Source: an uncultured Nocardioidaceae bacterium
Lineage (GTDB): Bacteria > Actinomycetota > Actinomycetes > Propionibacteriales > Nocardioidaceae
Assembly: GCA_902805845.1 (NCBI GenBank)
Contig: CADCUI010000027.1
Location: 1 to 42,869, forward strand
DNA: 42,869 bases
Direction: 5' to 3'
A program made the translations under genes and the position numbers. Shown here piece by piece: positions 8,295 through 16,063 of this stretch. Below the pieces are notes generated by a model. That model was not told where the DNA came from and did no database searches. It saw only the letters and a program-made list of their open reading frames with translations. Every line of letters begins with the position of its first letter. The first letter of the stretch is position 1.

Positions 8295-8990
8295 TCAATC
8301 CTGCCCGACCGTTTCCCGTGGTGCCGGCGAAACAGCGGTTGACGCGACCACCTCACGGTGCCGCAGCATCAGGACACCGACGCCGACGAACCACACCGCC
8401 CAGACCAAGGTTCCCCAGTCCTGCTGGCCGACCCCGGCCAGCGGCGTGGAGGCGAGCAGGGCCACGCCGCTCACCAGACCGAACGTGCCGAACCAGCCGG
8501 TGTGCACCCGGTCGGCGAGCGCCGCGGCGGCGAAGCCCAGGGTGCTGCCGCCGAGCAGCAGCAGGCTGAGGAAGTAGCTGAAGATCCGCACGTTGTTGAG
8601 CGCGAACGCGGTGTCGACGTCCAGACCGTGCTGGGCGCCGTACATCGCCGCGCCCCCGGCGGGAAAGCCGACCGCGAACGTGACCGCGACGTAGGCCAGG
8701 CCGCAAGCGAGGCCGGTCCGCGCCGCCCAGCGCCCGGCCTCGTTGCTGCGGCCGAGGGCGCCGGCGAGAAACGTCAGGACCACGACCAGCAGGAGGAAGC
8801 CGAACGACGCGACGATGCCGCCGGTGAAGCTGCGGGCCAGGTCCCCGCCGACGTAGTCATCCTCGATGCCTTGGACGCCGTCGCTGAACAGGGGGCCGTT
8901 CTGCAGGTAGATGCCCAGCAGGATGAGCACGACGTGGGCGATGGCGAGGCCGCCGGCTATCTGCCAGAGGCGTCGGGGAACAGGGTGCAT
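8295..8990 (-). CDS. Multi-pass membrane protein (DUF4386-like), first gene of a two-component operon
   Basis: About 231 residues with six or seven hydrophobic segments, for example LWQIAGGLAIAHVVLILLGI near the start and GFLLLVVVLTFLAGALG. Size and segment spacing resemble the DUF4386 group, but this is a loose match by eye. The ATG at 8990 has GAGGAG about six bases upstream. It is transcribed first in the order membrane protein, histidine kinase, response regulator, with only 14 bases to the kinase. A role as accessory sensor or transporter for the kinase is inference. Confidence 0.8.
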   Translation of the reverse strand: MHPVPRRLWQIAGGLAIAHVVLILLGIYLQNGPLFSDGVQGIEDDYVGGDLARSFTGGIVASFGFLLLVVVLTFLAGALGRSNEAGRWAARTGLACGLAYVAVTFAVGFPAGGAAMYGAQHGLDVDTAFALNNVRIFSYFLSLLLLGGSTLGFAAAALADRVHTGWFGTFGLVSGVALLASTPLAGVGQQDWGTLVWAVWFVGVGVLMLRHREVVASTAVSPAPRETVGQD

Positions 8991-9132
8991 GGTGTCTCCT
9001 CGAGTCGGGCGCCCGGTCGGCGCGGTGACTCGAGCGTGGTCGCGATCCGGCTCGCGCACATCGGGCCGGTTCCCGGGTGGACGGGGAAGATCTCCCGGCC
9101 TGTGCGCCTGTGGTCGCCGACCCGGGAGACCA

Positions 9133-10500
9133 CTACGTCAGCTCGCTGAGCCGGCTCAGCCCCGAATGCGTGTGGGTCGCCAGGCGCTGGCGGGCGTCGT
9201 CCAGAGCCGGCGATCCGGGATGTTCCGGAGGGACCCGCGCCGGGTTGAGCGCCACCCGGTCTGACCACGCCTTGATGTCCGGCTCGGCCGCGAACGACAT
9301 CGCGGCGCGGGTGCCGAGCACGGTCATCCGTGCCCACTCCCTCATCGAGCCGGCGTACGGCGACGGTGGGCAGAGCCGGTTCTTCTCGTCGTCGTCCTCG
9401 CGGGTCGCCTCGACGTACCCGATGAGGGCCGCACCGAAGCAGGGGAAGCCGGCCCGGATCGGCTGCAGCGTGATCACGTCGTCGCGCCACACAGGGACGA
9501 GCGGCGGGTACTTCAAGCCGTCCGCCGCACAGTGCACGACGAGGGCGTCGCCGGCGACGGCCACCGACCCGTCGGCGAAGGTGAGCCTGCCCCGGTCGAC
9601 CGTCTCGACGTGCCCCCGTCGCACGACGTGCTCGAGGGTGCGTAGCTGCTCGAGCTCCCACGTGGCGAGGGTCGGCGTCTTCGCCATGGTCGGCATCACC
9701 GTGCGGTCGATGCGCAGCATGATGCCGCGATCCTCGAGTCGTAGGAACAGACTCTCCAGCGAGGCCGCGTCCTCGGCTGCCTGCATCACGTCCGCGGCCA
9801 TGCCGAGGAAGATCGCTGGATCCGGTTGCACGACAGCCCGGTTCAACATCCACGGGTCCCGGGGTCGCACCCAGCAGATCGCATCAGGGTCCACACCCCG
9901 CGAGAGCAGCCAGATGCAGGCGTCCGTCGCGGTCTTGCCCGAGCCGACGATGACGTACTGGCTGGGCGCATGCTCGACGCGAGCCAGATCGTTGACCGGC
10001 AGCACGTGGGCGTCGTCGGCCACGCCGAACGGGGGAGGCTTCTCCGCGGGGATGCTGGGGGCCAGGTAGCGGGCATCGACGATCCGGCAGTGTCCGGGCA
10101 CCTCGAACCGCCTGCCGGAGATCCGCGAGACCACAGCGCGGTCGCCGACGTAGTCGCTGTTGGGAAGGAACTCGACAGCCCCCGACTCGACCATGCGGTC
10201 CAGCACCCGCGCGAAGTAGGCGCAGATCTCCGACTGGTTCGCCCGCTCCTGGAGCCCCTCCTCGGGTCCGTGCTCCTGCAGCTGGCCGCCACCCAGCAGG
10301 GTCGACGCGACGCCGTAGAAAGCGGAGGCCTGGTGGAGGCGGACGAAGGGGTACGCCTCGAGCCAGTGTCCGCTGACACTGTGGCGACGGTCGACCAGGG
10401 CTACGCGTACGTCGGCGTGGTCGGTCAGGGCGTCGGTGAAGGCCATCCCCATGGCGCCGGCCCCGACGACCAGGTAGTCCGCCTCGATGATGCGCGTCAC
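9133..10500 (-). CDS. FAD/NAD(P)-dependent oxidoreductase, flavin monooxygenase-like
   Basis: 455 residues. An FAD-binding Rossmann motif lies at residues 10-18 (LVVGAGAMG) and a second dinucleotide motif lies near residue 180 (YVIVGSGKTATDACIWLL), the two-fold layout of flavin-containing monooxygenases and related enzymes. FAD would be reduced by NADPH; the substrate cannot be told. The GTG at 10500 is chosen because the FAD motif follows directly; the ribosome site is weak. The stop is TAG. It lies 44 bases behind the ribulokinase on the same strand and may be cotranscribed, although a sugar-pathway role is not obvious. Confidence 0.82.
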   Translation of the reverse strand: MTRIIEADYLVVGAGAMGMAFTDALTDHADVRVALVDRRHSVSGHWLEAYPFVRLHQASAFYGVASTLLGGGQLQEHGPEEGLQERANQSEICAYFARVLDRMVESGAVEFLPNSDYVGDRAVVSRISGRRFEVPGHCRIVDARYLAPSIPAEKPPPFGVADDAHVLPVNDLARVEHAPSQYVIVGSGKTATDACIWLLSRGVDPDAICWVRPRDPWMLNRAVVQPDPAIFLGMAADVMQAAEDAASLESLFLRLEDRGIMLRIDRTVMPTMAKTPTLATWELEQLRTLEHVVRRGHVETVDRGRLTFADGSVAVAGDALVVHCAADGLKYPPLVPVWRDDVITLQPIRAGFPCFGAALIGYVEATREDDDEKNRLCPPSPYAGSMREWARMTVLGTRAAMSFAAEPDIKAWSDRVALNPARVPPEHPGSPALDDARQRLATHTHSGLSRLSELT

Positions 10501-10544
10501 GGATCCACGGTGGCACCACGGGCGCGCCGCGTCCACGGGCTGCG

Positions 10545-12206
10545 TCAGCGCCGGTGTCGATCGCGGGCCGCGCGACGCAGCGCCCGAAGCCGGTGCATCG
10601 CCGGCGTGGTGCGGCCGAAGTGGTCGTGCAGCTCGCGGTACTCCGCGAACAGCACGTCGTACGTCGCCGTGCGACTCGGATCGGGGAGGTGCTGGGCCTC
10701 GGGTTCGCTGCCCATCGCCGCCGCGGCGGCCGGCACGTTCGGGTGCGCTCCGGCCGCGACGGCCGCGTGGATGGCGGCGCCCAGTGCGGCGCCGTGCTCG
10801 GTGCCGATGACCGAGAGCGTAAGTCCGAGGACGTCGGCGTACACCTGCAGGAGGAACGGGTTCCGCACCAGCCCTCCAGCGACGACGACGTCGTCGACGG
10901 GCAGCCCGCCGGCACGGAAGGCCTCGACGACGACGCGGGTGCCGAAGGCGGTCGCCTCCACGAGGGCGCGGTAGACGTCCTCGGGCCGCGTGGCGAGCGT
11001 CAGCCCGATGACCGCTCCCGCCAGCTCGTGATCGTTGAGCACCGACCGGTTGCCGCTGTGCCAGTCGAGCGCGACAAGACCGTGCTCGCCGACGCCTTGA
11101 GCTGCGGCCAGTCGGCTGAGGTGCTCGTGGAGGCTCTCGCCGGCGTCGGCCGCGGCGCGCTCGTACGACGCGGGCACCGCTGACCTCGTGACCCACGCCA
11201 GCACGTCGCCGACTCCGCTCTGCCCGGCCTCGTAGCCCCACGACCCCGCGACGATGCCGCCGTCGACAACTCCGGAGATCCCGGGCACCTCCCTCAGCAC
11301 GTCGGCGTTCAGCATGTGGCAGGCCGACGTGCCGAGGATCAGCGTGAGCCGCCCCGGCGCAACGCTTCCGGCGGCCGGGACGGTGGCGTGCGCGTCGATG
11401 TTGCCGACCGCGACCGCGATGCCCTCGGGGAGCCCCGTCCATGCCGCCCCGCGCGCCGTCAGTGAGCCCGCGCGGGTCCCCAGCGGCCGCACGGGCTGGC
11501 CCACCTTCCCGGCCCAGCTGCTGAAACCGGGAGCCAGCGCCTCGAGGAAGCCCGGCGACGGGTACCGGTCGTCCTGCCACAACCCCTTGTAGCCGGCCGT
11601 GCTGGCGCTGCGCACCAGCTCGCCGCTGAGCTGCCACACGATCCAGTCGGCCGCCTCCGCCAGGACGTCGGCCCGGTCGTACAGCGCGCCGTCCTCCTCG
11701 AAGACCTGCAGGGCCTTGGCGAGCTCACCCTCGGCGGAGACCCGTCCGCCGTACCGCGCCAGCCAGGGTTCGCCCCGCTCCTCGGCGAGCCGGGTGATCC
11801 GGTCGGCCTGCGATTGGGCCGCCTGGTGCTTCCACAGCTTCGGCCAGGCGTGCGGCCGGTCGGCAAGATCGTCGACCTCGCACAACGGAGTGCCGTCGGC
11901 CCGGCACGGCAGCATCGTGCAGGCCGTGAAGTCGGTGCCGATCCCGATGACGTCGGCCGGGTCGATCCCGGCCCCGGCCACGGCGGCGGGCAGGGTGACC
12001 CTTAGCGCCTCGCGGTAGTCCTCGGGGTCCTGGAGCGCCCAGGACGGAGACAGCGGTCGCCCGGTGGGCAGGGCGGTGTCGAGCACACCGTGGGTGTACT
12101 CGTGAGTGGCCGCGCCGAGCTCGGCGCCGTCAGCCACCCGGACGACCACGGCGCGGGCGGAGAGAGTGCCGAAGTCGACGCCGACGACGTACCGGGTCCG
12201 ACCCAT
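10545..12206 (-). CDS. araB: Ribulokinase (FGGY family)
   Basis: 553 residues, the usual length for AraB-type ribulokinases. The N-terminal motif VVGVDFGTLSARAVVV is the phosphate-binding loop. TDFTACTMLPC, WPKLWKHQAAQ and GNIDAHATVP follow in the expected order, and the C-terminal FGGY domain has VVAGGLVRNPFLLQVYADVL. It phosphorylates ribulose (L- or D-form not decidable) with ATP. No arabinose isomerase or epimerase gene is present in the window. Instead it is divergent from a zinc polyol dehydrogenase with 44 bases between the starts, which fits a pentitol to ketose to ketose-phosphate route. No ribosome site is seen before the ATG, so the message may be leaderless. Confidence 0.9.
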   Translation of the reverse strand: MGRTRYVVGVDFGTLSARAVVVRVADGAELGAATHEYTHGVLDTALPTGRPLSPSWALQDPEDYREALRVTLPAAVAGAGIDPADVIGIGTDFTACTMLPCRADGTPLCEVDDLADRPHAWPKLWKHQAAQSQADRITRLAEERGEPWLARYGGRVSAEGELAKALQVFEEDGALYDRADVLAEAADWIVWQLSGELVRSASTAGYKGLWQDDRYPSPGFLEALAPGFSSWAGKVGQPVRPLGTRAGSLTARGAAWTGLPEGIAVAVGNIDAHATVPAAGSVAPGRLTLILGTSACHMLNADVLREVPGISGVVDGGIVAGSWGYEAGQSGVGDVLAWVTRSAVPASYERAAADAGESLHEHLSRLAAAQGVGEHGLVALDWHSGNRSVLNDHELAGAVIGLTLATRPEDVYRALVEATAFGTRVVVEAFRAGGLPVDDVVVAGGLVRNPFLLQVYADVLGLTLSVIGTEHGAALGAAIHAAVAAGAHPNVPAAAAAMGSEPEAQHLPDPSRTATYDVLFAEYRELHDHFGRTTPAMHRLRALRRAARDRHRR

Positions 12207-12218
12207 GGCGGAATGGTG

Positions 12219-12242
12219 TCATCTCACCCGCGCCGGAGATGA
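12219..12242. promoter_or_regulatory. Inverted repeat between divergent ribulokinase and dehydrogenase genes
   Basis: TCATCTC (12219-12225) and GAGATGA (12236-12242) form perfect 7-base arms around a 10-base centre. They lie in the middle of the 44-base gap between two divergent starts. The position suits an operator shared by both promoters; the regulator is not in the neighbourhood. Confidence 0.45.
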
Positions 12243-12250
12243 TGTGACGC

Positions 12251-13264
12251 GTGCACCGTGCCGCGAAGCTCCATGCCGTCGGGGATCTGCGCCTAGAGGA
12301 GGTGATGAGTCCGACCCCGCCCCCCGAAGGCTGGTCGACGGTCGCCGTCACCTCGGTCGGCCTCTGCGGCTCCGACCTGCACTGGTACGCCGAGGGCGGC
12401 ACCGGTGAAGTGACGCTGGCCGAGCCGGTCGTGCCGGGCCACGAGTTCGCCGGCGTCGCGCTGGACGGCCCGTACGCCGGGCGGCGGGTCGCGGTCGACC
12501 CGGCCATCCCGTGCGGCCGCTGCGAGTCCTGCCGCGACGGTCACGGCAACCTCTGCCCCCAGGTGCAGTTCGCCGGCCACGCCGGCCTCGACGGAGGCCT
12601 GCAGGAACGACTGCTGTGGCCCGACGAGCTCCTCCACCCACTGCCCGACGGGGTCAGCGACGACGCTGGCGCGCTTCTCGAGCCGCTCGGCGTCGCGCTC
12701 CATGCGGTGCAGCACGCGCACGTCCGGCTCGGCCAGGACGTGCTCGTCGTCGGCGGCGGACCGATCGGTGTGCTGGTGGGTGCTGTCGCCCACCGGGCCG
12801 GCGCCGCGCGCGTCTTCGTCGCTGAGCCGCTCGAGCACCGCAGGCGGACCGCGCTGCGCTTCGGGGCCGACGCCGCGTGGTCACCGGACCGGGTCGAGGA
12901 CGAGCTGATGGCGGCGACCTCAGGCCGCGGCGTGGACGTCGTGGTCGAGATGGCAGGCGCGGACGAGGGCATCGCCATGGCGATCGCTTGCGCACGGCCG
13001 GGGGCCCGGGTCGCGCTCGGCGGGATCCCGTCGACTCCGCTGTCGGCGTTCCCGGCTGCGCCGGCACGCCGCAAGGGGCTCACCTTCGCGATGGTGCGGC
13101 GGATGCACGACACCTACCCGCGGGCGATCCGCCTCGCCACCACGGGCATCGAGCTCGACGATCTGGTGAGTGACCGGTTCCCGATCGAGCGGTCGGCCGA
13201 GGCATTCGAGCACGCCGTCCGCCGCACCGGCGACAAGACGGTCATCACCGTGTCGCGGTCGTGA
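12251..13264 (+). CDS. Zinc-dependent polyol/alcohol dehydrogenase (MDR family)
   Basis: 337 residues. Catalytic zinc ligands are Cys39 (GLCGSDLHWY) and His64-Glu65 (VPGHEFAG). The structural zinc site has four Cys at 88, 91, 94 and 102 (CGRCESCRDGHGNLC). The NAD-binding motif is VLVVGGGPIGVLVG. It resembles sorbitol/L-iditol dehydrogenases, oxidising a polyol to a ketose. The GTG at 12251 has no strong ribosome site, like the divergent ribulokinase. The pairing suggests a pentitol pathway in which this enzyme makes the ketose that the kinase phosphorylates; that link is inference. Confidence 0.9.
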   Translation: MHRAAKLHAVGDLRLEEVMSPTPPPEGWSTVAVTSVGLCGSDLHWYAEGGTGEVTLAEPVVPGHEFAGVALDGPYAGRRVAVDPAIPCGRCESCRDGHGNLCPQVQFAGHAGLDGGLQERLLWPDELLHPLPDGVSDDAGALLEPLGVALHAVQHAHVRLGQDVLVVGGGPIGVLVGAVAHRAGAARVFVAEPLEHRRRTALRFGADAAWSPDRVEDELMAATSGRGVDVVVEMAGADEGIAMAIACARPGARVALGGIPSTPLSAFPAAPARRKGLTFAMVRRMHDTYPRAIRLATTGIELDDLVSDRFPIERSAEAFEHAVRRTGDKTVITVSRS

Positions 13265-13362
13265 CCCGTGCACGCGCGCCTCAGCGCGAAGCTCGTCGCG
13301 GTCGACCCGGGCGGCAGCGAGGATCGTCATGCCTTCCGGGCCTCAACGCGTAGGCTCCGAGC

Positions 13363-13662
13363 ATGTTCATGCTGCACGGCCGCCTCAGTGCACAACCTGG
13401 GAAGCGCGACGAGCTGCTGGCCATCCTGGCTGAGGAAGACCAGGCCGAACGGCTGCCGGGATGCCGGCTGTACCTGGTTGCGGTCGACGGGACCGACGCG
13501 GACGGCGTCTGGGTGACGGAGGTGTGGGAGTCCGAGGACGCCCACACCGCCTCGTTGCAGCTGGACCGGGTCACCGAGCAGATCGCCCGAGCTCTGCCCA
13601 TCCTCGACACCACGGGCTTCAGGCGCCAGCAGCTTGATGCCCGTGCGGGCGTTCCGGGCTGA
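13363..13662 (+). CDS. Antibiotic biosynthesis monooxygenase (ABM) domain protein
   Basis: 99 residues, one ABM/YgiN-like ferredoxin fold: MFMLHGRLSAQPGKRDELLA, then the strand LYLVAVDGTDADGVWVTEVWES and EDAHTASLQLDRV. The VWVTEVWES segment is typical of this family. Small ABM proteins act as cofactor-free monooxygenases on quinols or polyketide rings, or have no known substrate. It starts 98 bases behind the dehydrogenase on the same strand. The stop at 13662 faces the P-loop gene on the other strand. Confidence 0.82.
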   Translation: MFMLHGRLSAQPGKRDELLAILAEEDQAERLPGCRLYLVAVDGTDADGVWVTEVWESEDAHTASLQLDRVTEQIARALPILDTTGFRRQQLDARAGVPG

Positions 13663-13718
13663 CGAGCCGCCGGCGCTCCGACCTCCCAGATTCGTCCACT
13701 GTTCCGGGCACGGGTTCG

Positions 13719-14228
13719 TCAGGGGTGCCGGATCGCCCCGTCCTCCACCAGGTGAGCGATCCGCAGGGCAATCTCTGTCGGGGACTGACCCTGGTCGGAG
13801 ATGAGGTGCCGCGGCGCCAGGTCGGCTCGGCGCATCTCCCACCACATGTGCTCGGCCGCCCGGGAATCGGTGAAGCCGTGCTCCTGTCTCGTCCTGACTC
13901 GTTCAAGGCAGACCTCGAGGGGCGGCAGCACCATGGCGTAGTGCACATGGGTGAGGCTCGCTGCTAGTAGGAAGTCCGGGAGAAACCACGGCCCCACGAC
14001 TCCGTCGTAGACCACATGGCAGTGACGGGAGAGCCGTCCGGTCGCGGCGGCCGCCGCCTGCACGACGGCTGTGTTCTGGGCGTGGGCTTCGTCGAGCCAC
14101 GGCGCGACGGCGCCGTTCCTGAGGAACCCGAAGAAGTCGTCACCCGACACCAGCGCGCTTGGATGCAGCAGTTGCACGAGTCTGTCGGCGATCGCCGACT
14201 TTCCCGCCCCCGGTGGTCCCGTGACCAC
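13719..14228 (-). CDS. P-loop ATPase / small-molecule kinase-like protein
   Basis: 169 residues starting at a GTG, with the Walker A motif GPPGAGKSAIA at residues 4-14. Later features include SGDDFFGFLRNG and the helical Arg-rich segment CLERVRTRQEHGFTDSRAAE, resembling the lid of small kinases. The overall pattern is of an AAA/kinase-like P-loop protein of the shikimate- or gluconate-kinase size class; no substrate can be named. The frame stays open before the GTG with only Val and Ser codons, so the true start may be slightly earlier. It lies 22 bases behind the small secreted protein gene. Confidence 0.72.
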   Translation of the reverse strand: MVTGPPGAGKSAIADRLVQLLHPSALVSGDDFFGFLRNGAVAPWLDEAHAQNTAVVQAAAAATGRLSRHCHVVYDGVVGPWFLPDFLLAASLTHVHYAMVLPPLEVCLERVRTRQEHGFTDSRAAEHMWWEMRRADLAPRHLISDQGQSPTEIALRIAHLVEDGAIRHP

Positions 14229-14250
14229 AACGACGACGATGACGACGCTG

Positions 14251-14505
14251 CTACGGACGGTTGGCGGTGTTGTCGATGGGGTTGTAGAGCCCCGGCGTCT
14301 CCTTCACGCAGAGAATCCCGTCACTGTTCTTGTCTACCTGCGCAAATTGTTCGATGGTCACCCTGGGTCGGTCCTCGAGCACCTGCGCATACGTGCGCGG
14401 CTGAAAGGAGTCGGGGCATCCCCGAGCCGGCTTGTCGGCCGAGGCCGGTGCCGCGGCACCCAGTAGTCCAGCCACCAACATGATCGCCGCCACCGTTGCC
14501 TTCAT
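14251..14505 (-). CDS. Small secreted protein with an EF-hand-like loop
   Basis: 84 residues. MKATVAAIMLVAGLLGAAAP plus ASA is a clear signal peptide, cut near residue 23. The mature part has Cys30 and a loop starting at Asp58, DKNSDGILCVKE, with Asp, Asn, Asp and Glu at positions 1, 3, 5 and 12 of a calcium loop and Cys66 at position 9. Similar DxNxDGxxC loops occur in the excalibur family of secreted actinobacterial proteins, where Cys and calcium are linked. The ATG at 14505 has GGGGAAGGA six bases upstream. Function is unknown. Confidence 0.75.
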   Translation of the reverse strand: MKATVAAIMLVAGLLGAAAPASADKPARGCPDSFQPRTYAQVLEDRPRVTIEQFAQVDKNSDGILCVKETPGLYNPIDNTANRP

Positions 14506-14647
14506 GCGTTCCTTCCCCTGCCGCACCCGCCCCGGTCCCGGACCTCGCAGCCTGAGTGCTCGGATCGAACCTAGGTCAAGGACCGCCGAGCCGCCAGACC
14601 CGCGCGGCGACGCGGGGCCGGTGGCACCGGTGCTTCAGAGGAACGTC

Positions 14648-15151
14648 TCAGCCCTGGGCGTACATCAGCGAGCCGGGGGTGGTGAGCAGCTCCCCGGTCT
14701 CCAGCAGCGTCTTGAGACCCGAGAGGATCATCGGCCAGCCGCCGTACAGCTCGGCGTTCGCGCCCTCGGGGAGCTGGTCGTGCACCACGGTGAGCCGACA
14801 GGAGTCGCCGACCTGCTCGATCTCCCACGTCACCCGAGTGGAGCCCTGGGCCTTCACGTTGTCGCTCCACATCGCCGTGAACGACTGCACGAGCAGAGAG
14901 GGCGGCTCGACGACCAGGTTCTCGCCCTCGGCGATGTCGACCATGCCGGGCACGCCGGCGCGGTACGAGGAACCGATCGTCCAGTCCGAGTGCGTCTGGA
15001 CGCCGAAGCTGTACTTGGCGCGCTGCTCCGGATCGGTGATGGCCTTCCAGATCTGTTCCGGACTGGCCTTGATGTAGATCTCGAACACCGCGGTGCCGCT
15101 GACCGGGGCTGTGCCCCGCGCGAACGAAACGGTGGTCAGGTCGGTGTTCAT
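14648..15151 (-). CDS. SRPBCC (AHSA1-like) domain protein
   Basis: 167 residues from the ATG at 15151. It begins with the family pattern VFEIYIKASPEQIWKAITDP, then TWEIEQVGDSCRLTVVHDQL, and ends in a helix (WPMILSGLKTLLETGELL). These START-like folds bind hydrophobic ligands. The ATG overlaps the stop of the ArsR gene (ATGA). ArsR plus AHSA1-like SRPBCC is a very common bacterial pair, in which the ArsR protein controls both; ligand and role are usually unknown. Confidence 0.9.
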   Translation of the reverse strand: MNTDLTTVSFARGTAPVSGTAVFEIYIKASPEQIWKAITDPEQRAKYSFGVQTHSDWTIGSSYRAGVPGMVDIAEGENLVVEPPSLLVQSFTAMWSDNVKAQGSTRVTWEIEQVGDSCRLTVVHDQLPEGANAELYGGWPMILSGLKTLLETGELLTTPGSLMYAQG

Positions 15152-15456
15152 GAGTCCTCCAGCTGTGTCTTGAGCTCGGTGAGCGCAGCGGCCCACGGCT
15201 CGGCGTACTTGCTCACCCAACGGTCGTGGATGAGCCGGATAGGGACCGGGTTGAGGAAGTGCAGCTTCTCCCGCCCGCGCTTGCGGGTCACGACGAGGCC
15301 GGCCTCCTCGAGGACCTTGAGGTGCTTCATCACTCCGAATCGCGTCATCGGCACCCGCTCCTCGAGGGCGGTCAGGGTCTGACCGTCCTCCGCGAACAAG
15401 GCGTCGAGGAGGTCGCGCCGGGTCGAGTCGGCGAGAGCCTTGAAAACCGCGTCCAC
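15148..15456 (-). CDS. ArsR-family transcriptional regulator
   Basis: 102 residues from a GTG at 15456. The start reads VDAVFKALADSTRRDLLDAL, the normal N-terminus of this family. The winged helix follows with MTRFGVMKHLKVLEEAGLVVTRKRGREKLHFLNP. There are no Cys residues for metal binding, so it is not a metal sensor. A palindromic operator ends only about a dozen bases before the GTG, and no ribosome site is present, so the mRNA may begin at the start codon. It probably represses its own operon with the SRPBCC gene. Confidence 0.92.
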   Translation of the reverse strand: MDAVFKALADSTRRDLLDALFAEDGQTLTALEERVPMTRFGVMKHLKVLEEAGLVVTRKRGREKLHFLNPVPIRLIHDRWVSKYAEPWAAALTELKTQLEDS

Positions 15457-15462
15457 GGGAGA

Positions 15463-15492
15463 AAGATATGTGACCTTAAGGTCACATGTCAA
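15463..15492 (-). promoter_or_regulatory. ArsR promoter with a perfect palindromic operator in the spacer
   Basis: Read on the minus strand: TTGACA (15492-15487), an 18-base spacer, TATCTT (15468-15463). The spacer is exactly TGTGACCTTAAGGTCACA (15486-15469), a perfect palindrome that extends one base on each side. A dimer bound here would sit between the -35 and -10 boxes. The expected transcription start, about seven bases past the -10, coincides with the GTG at 15456. Confidence 0.85.
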
Positions 15493-15602
15493 GGGCGTGC
15501 CCGGGCCTGGATGACGCTCAGGAGTCGAGCCGGTGGAGGGACATGGTCCGCCGCGCGAACGGGGAAGGTTCCTGGAGAAGCCATCGACAGGATGAGGACG
15601 CC

Positions 15603-15758
15603 ATGACGACCACACCAGAAGGCCCGACATCGGACCAGGACCAGGACGTCGTTGCTGACGACACGTCACCTGCTTCCGGTGGCGCCGGCGCGGAGATCGG
15701 CATCTCGGAGGGCGAGGGCAGCACCTTCGAGCCCGAGGAAGACCCCGAGGGTCAGTGA
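15603..15758 (+). CDS. Small acidic protein of unknown function (51 aa)
   Basis: ATG at 15603 with GAGGA seven bases upstream. The 51 residues are strongly acidic and low in complexity (MTTTPEGPTSDQDQDVV at the start, STFEPEEDPEGQ at the end), with a central GGAGAEIGIS. There are no Cys and no hydrophobic segment, so it is probably disordered in the cytoplasm. I do not know a function. Confidence 0.6.
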   Translation: MTTTPEGPTSDQDQDVVADDTSPASGGAGAEIGISEGEGSTFEPEEDPEGQ

Positions 15759-15877
15759 GCACGACCCGGCCGGTCGCTTCGCAGGCGAGGACTGGGAGAC
15801 GCCGGACGGGGTAGGGAAGCACTAAGGCCGCGTGACCATGAGCGGCCGCCATGAGCGACCGAAGAGGAGAAGCCGCA

Positions 15878-16015
15878 ATGGGAATTCTCAGCAAGCTGAC
15901 CAAGGCTGGTGTCGCGAAGAAGGCGATGACCGAGGCACAGAAGCCGGAGAACCAGCGGAAGCTGAAGGGGCTGGTGGCGAAGGCCCAGAGCAAGCGCGGG
16001 ACGCGGCCGCGCTGA
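15878..16015 (+). CDS. Small basic protein of unknown function (45 aa)
   Basis: ATG at 15878 with GAGGAG eight bases upstream. The product starts MGILSKLTKAGVAKKAMTEA and ends AQSKRGTRPR. It is Lys/Arg-rich and could form one amphipathic helix with a basic tail. It follows the small acidic gene by 119 bases on the same strand, and the opposite charges are striking. No known family is recognised. It is convergent with the MMPL gene, with 48 bases between the stops. Confidence 0.6.
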   Translation: MGILSKLTKAGVAKKAMTEAQKPENQRKLKGLVAKAQSKRGTRPR

Positions 16016-16063
16016 CCCCGGCCGGACGTCCCCGCTGGACACGGACCCCCGCGCCGGAGGTGA

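Noticed and set aside
6544-8577. Long plus-strand frame opposite the histidine kinase
   Set aside because: The product is low-complexity Gly/Arg/Asp/Gln-rich text expected from antisense of a high-GC gene, while the minus strand gives a complete kinase.
9133-11637. A minus-strand frame of over 800 codons covering the flavoprotein gene and much of the ribulokinase region
   Set aside because: Upstream of 10500 it reads Arg/Ala/Gly-rich noise in a different frame from the well-supported ribulokinase; only the part from the GTG at 10500 is a protein.
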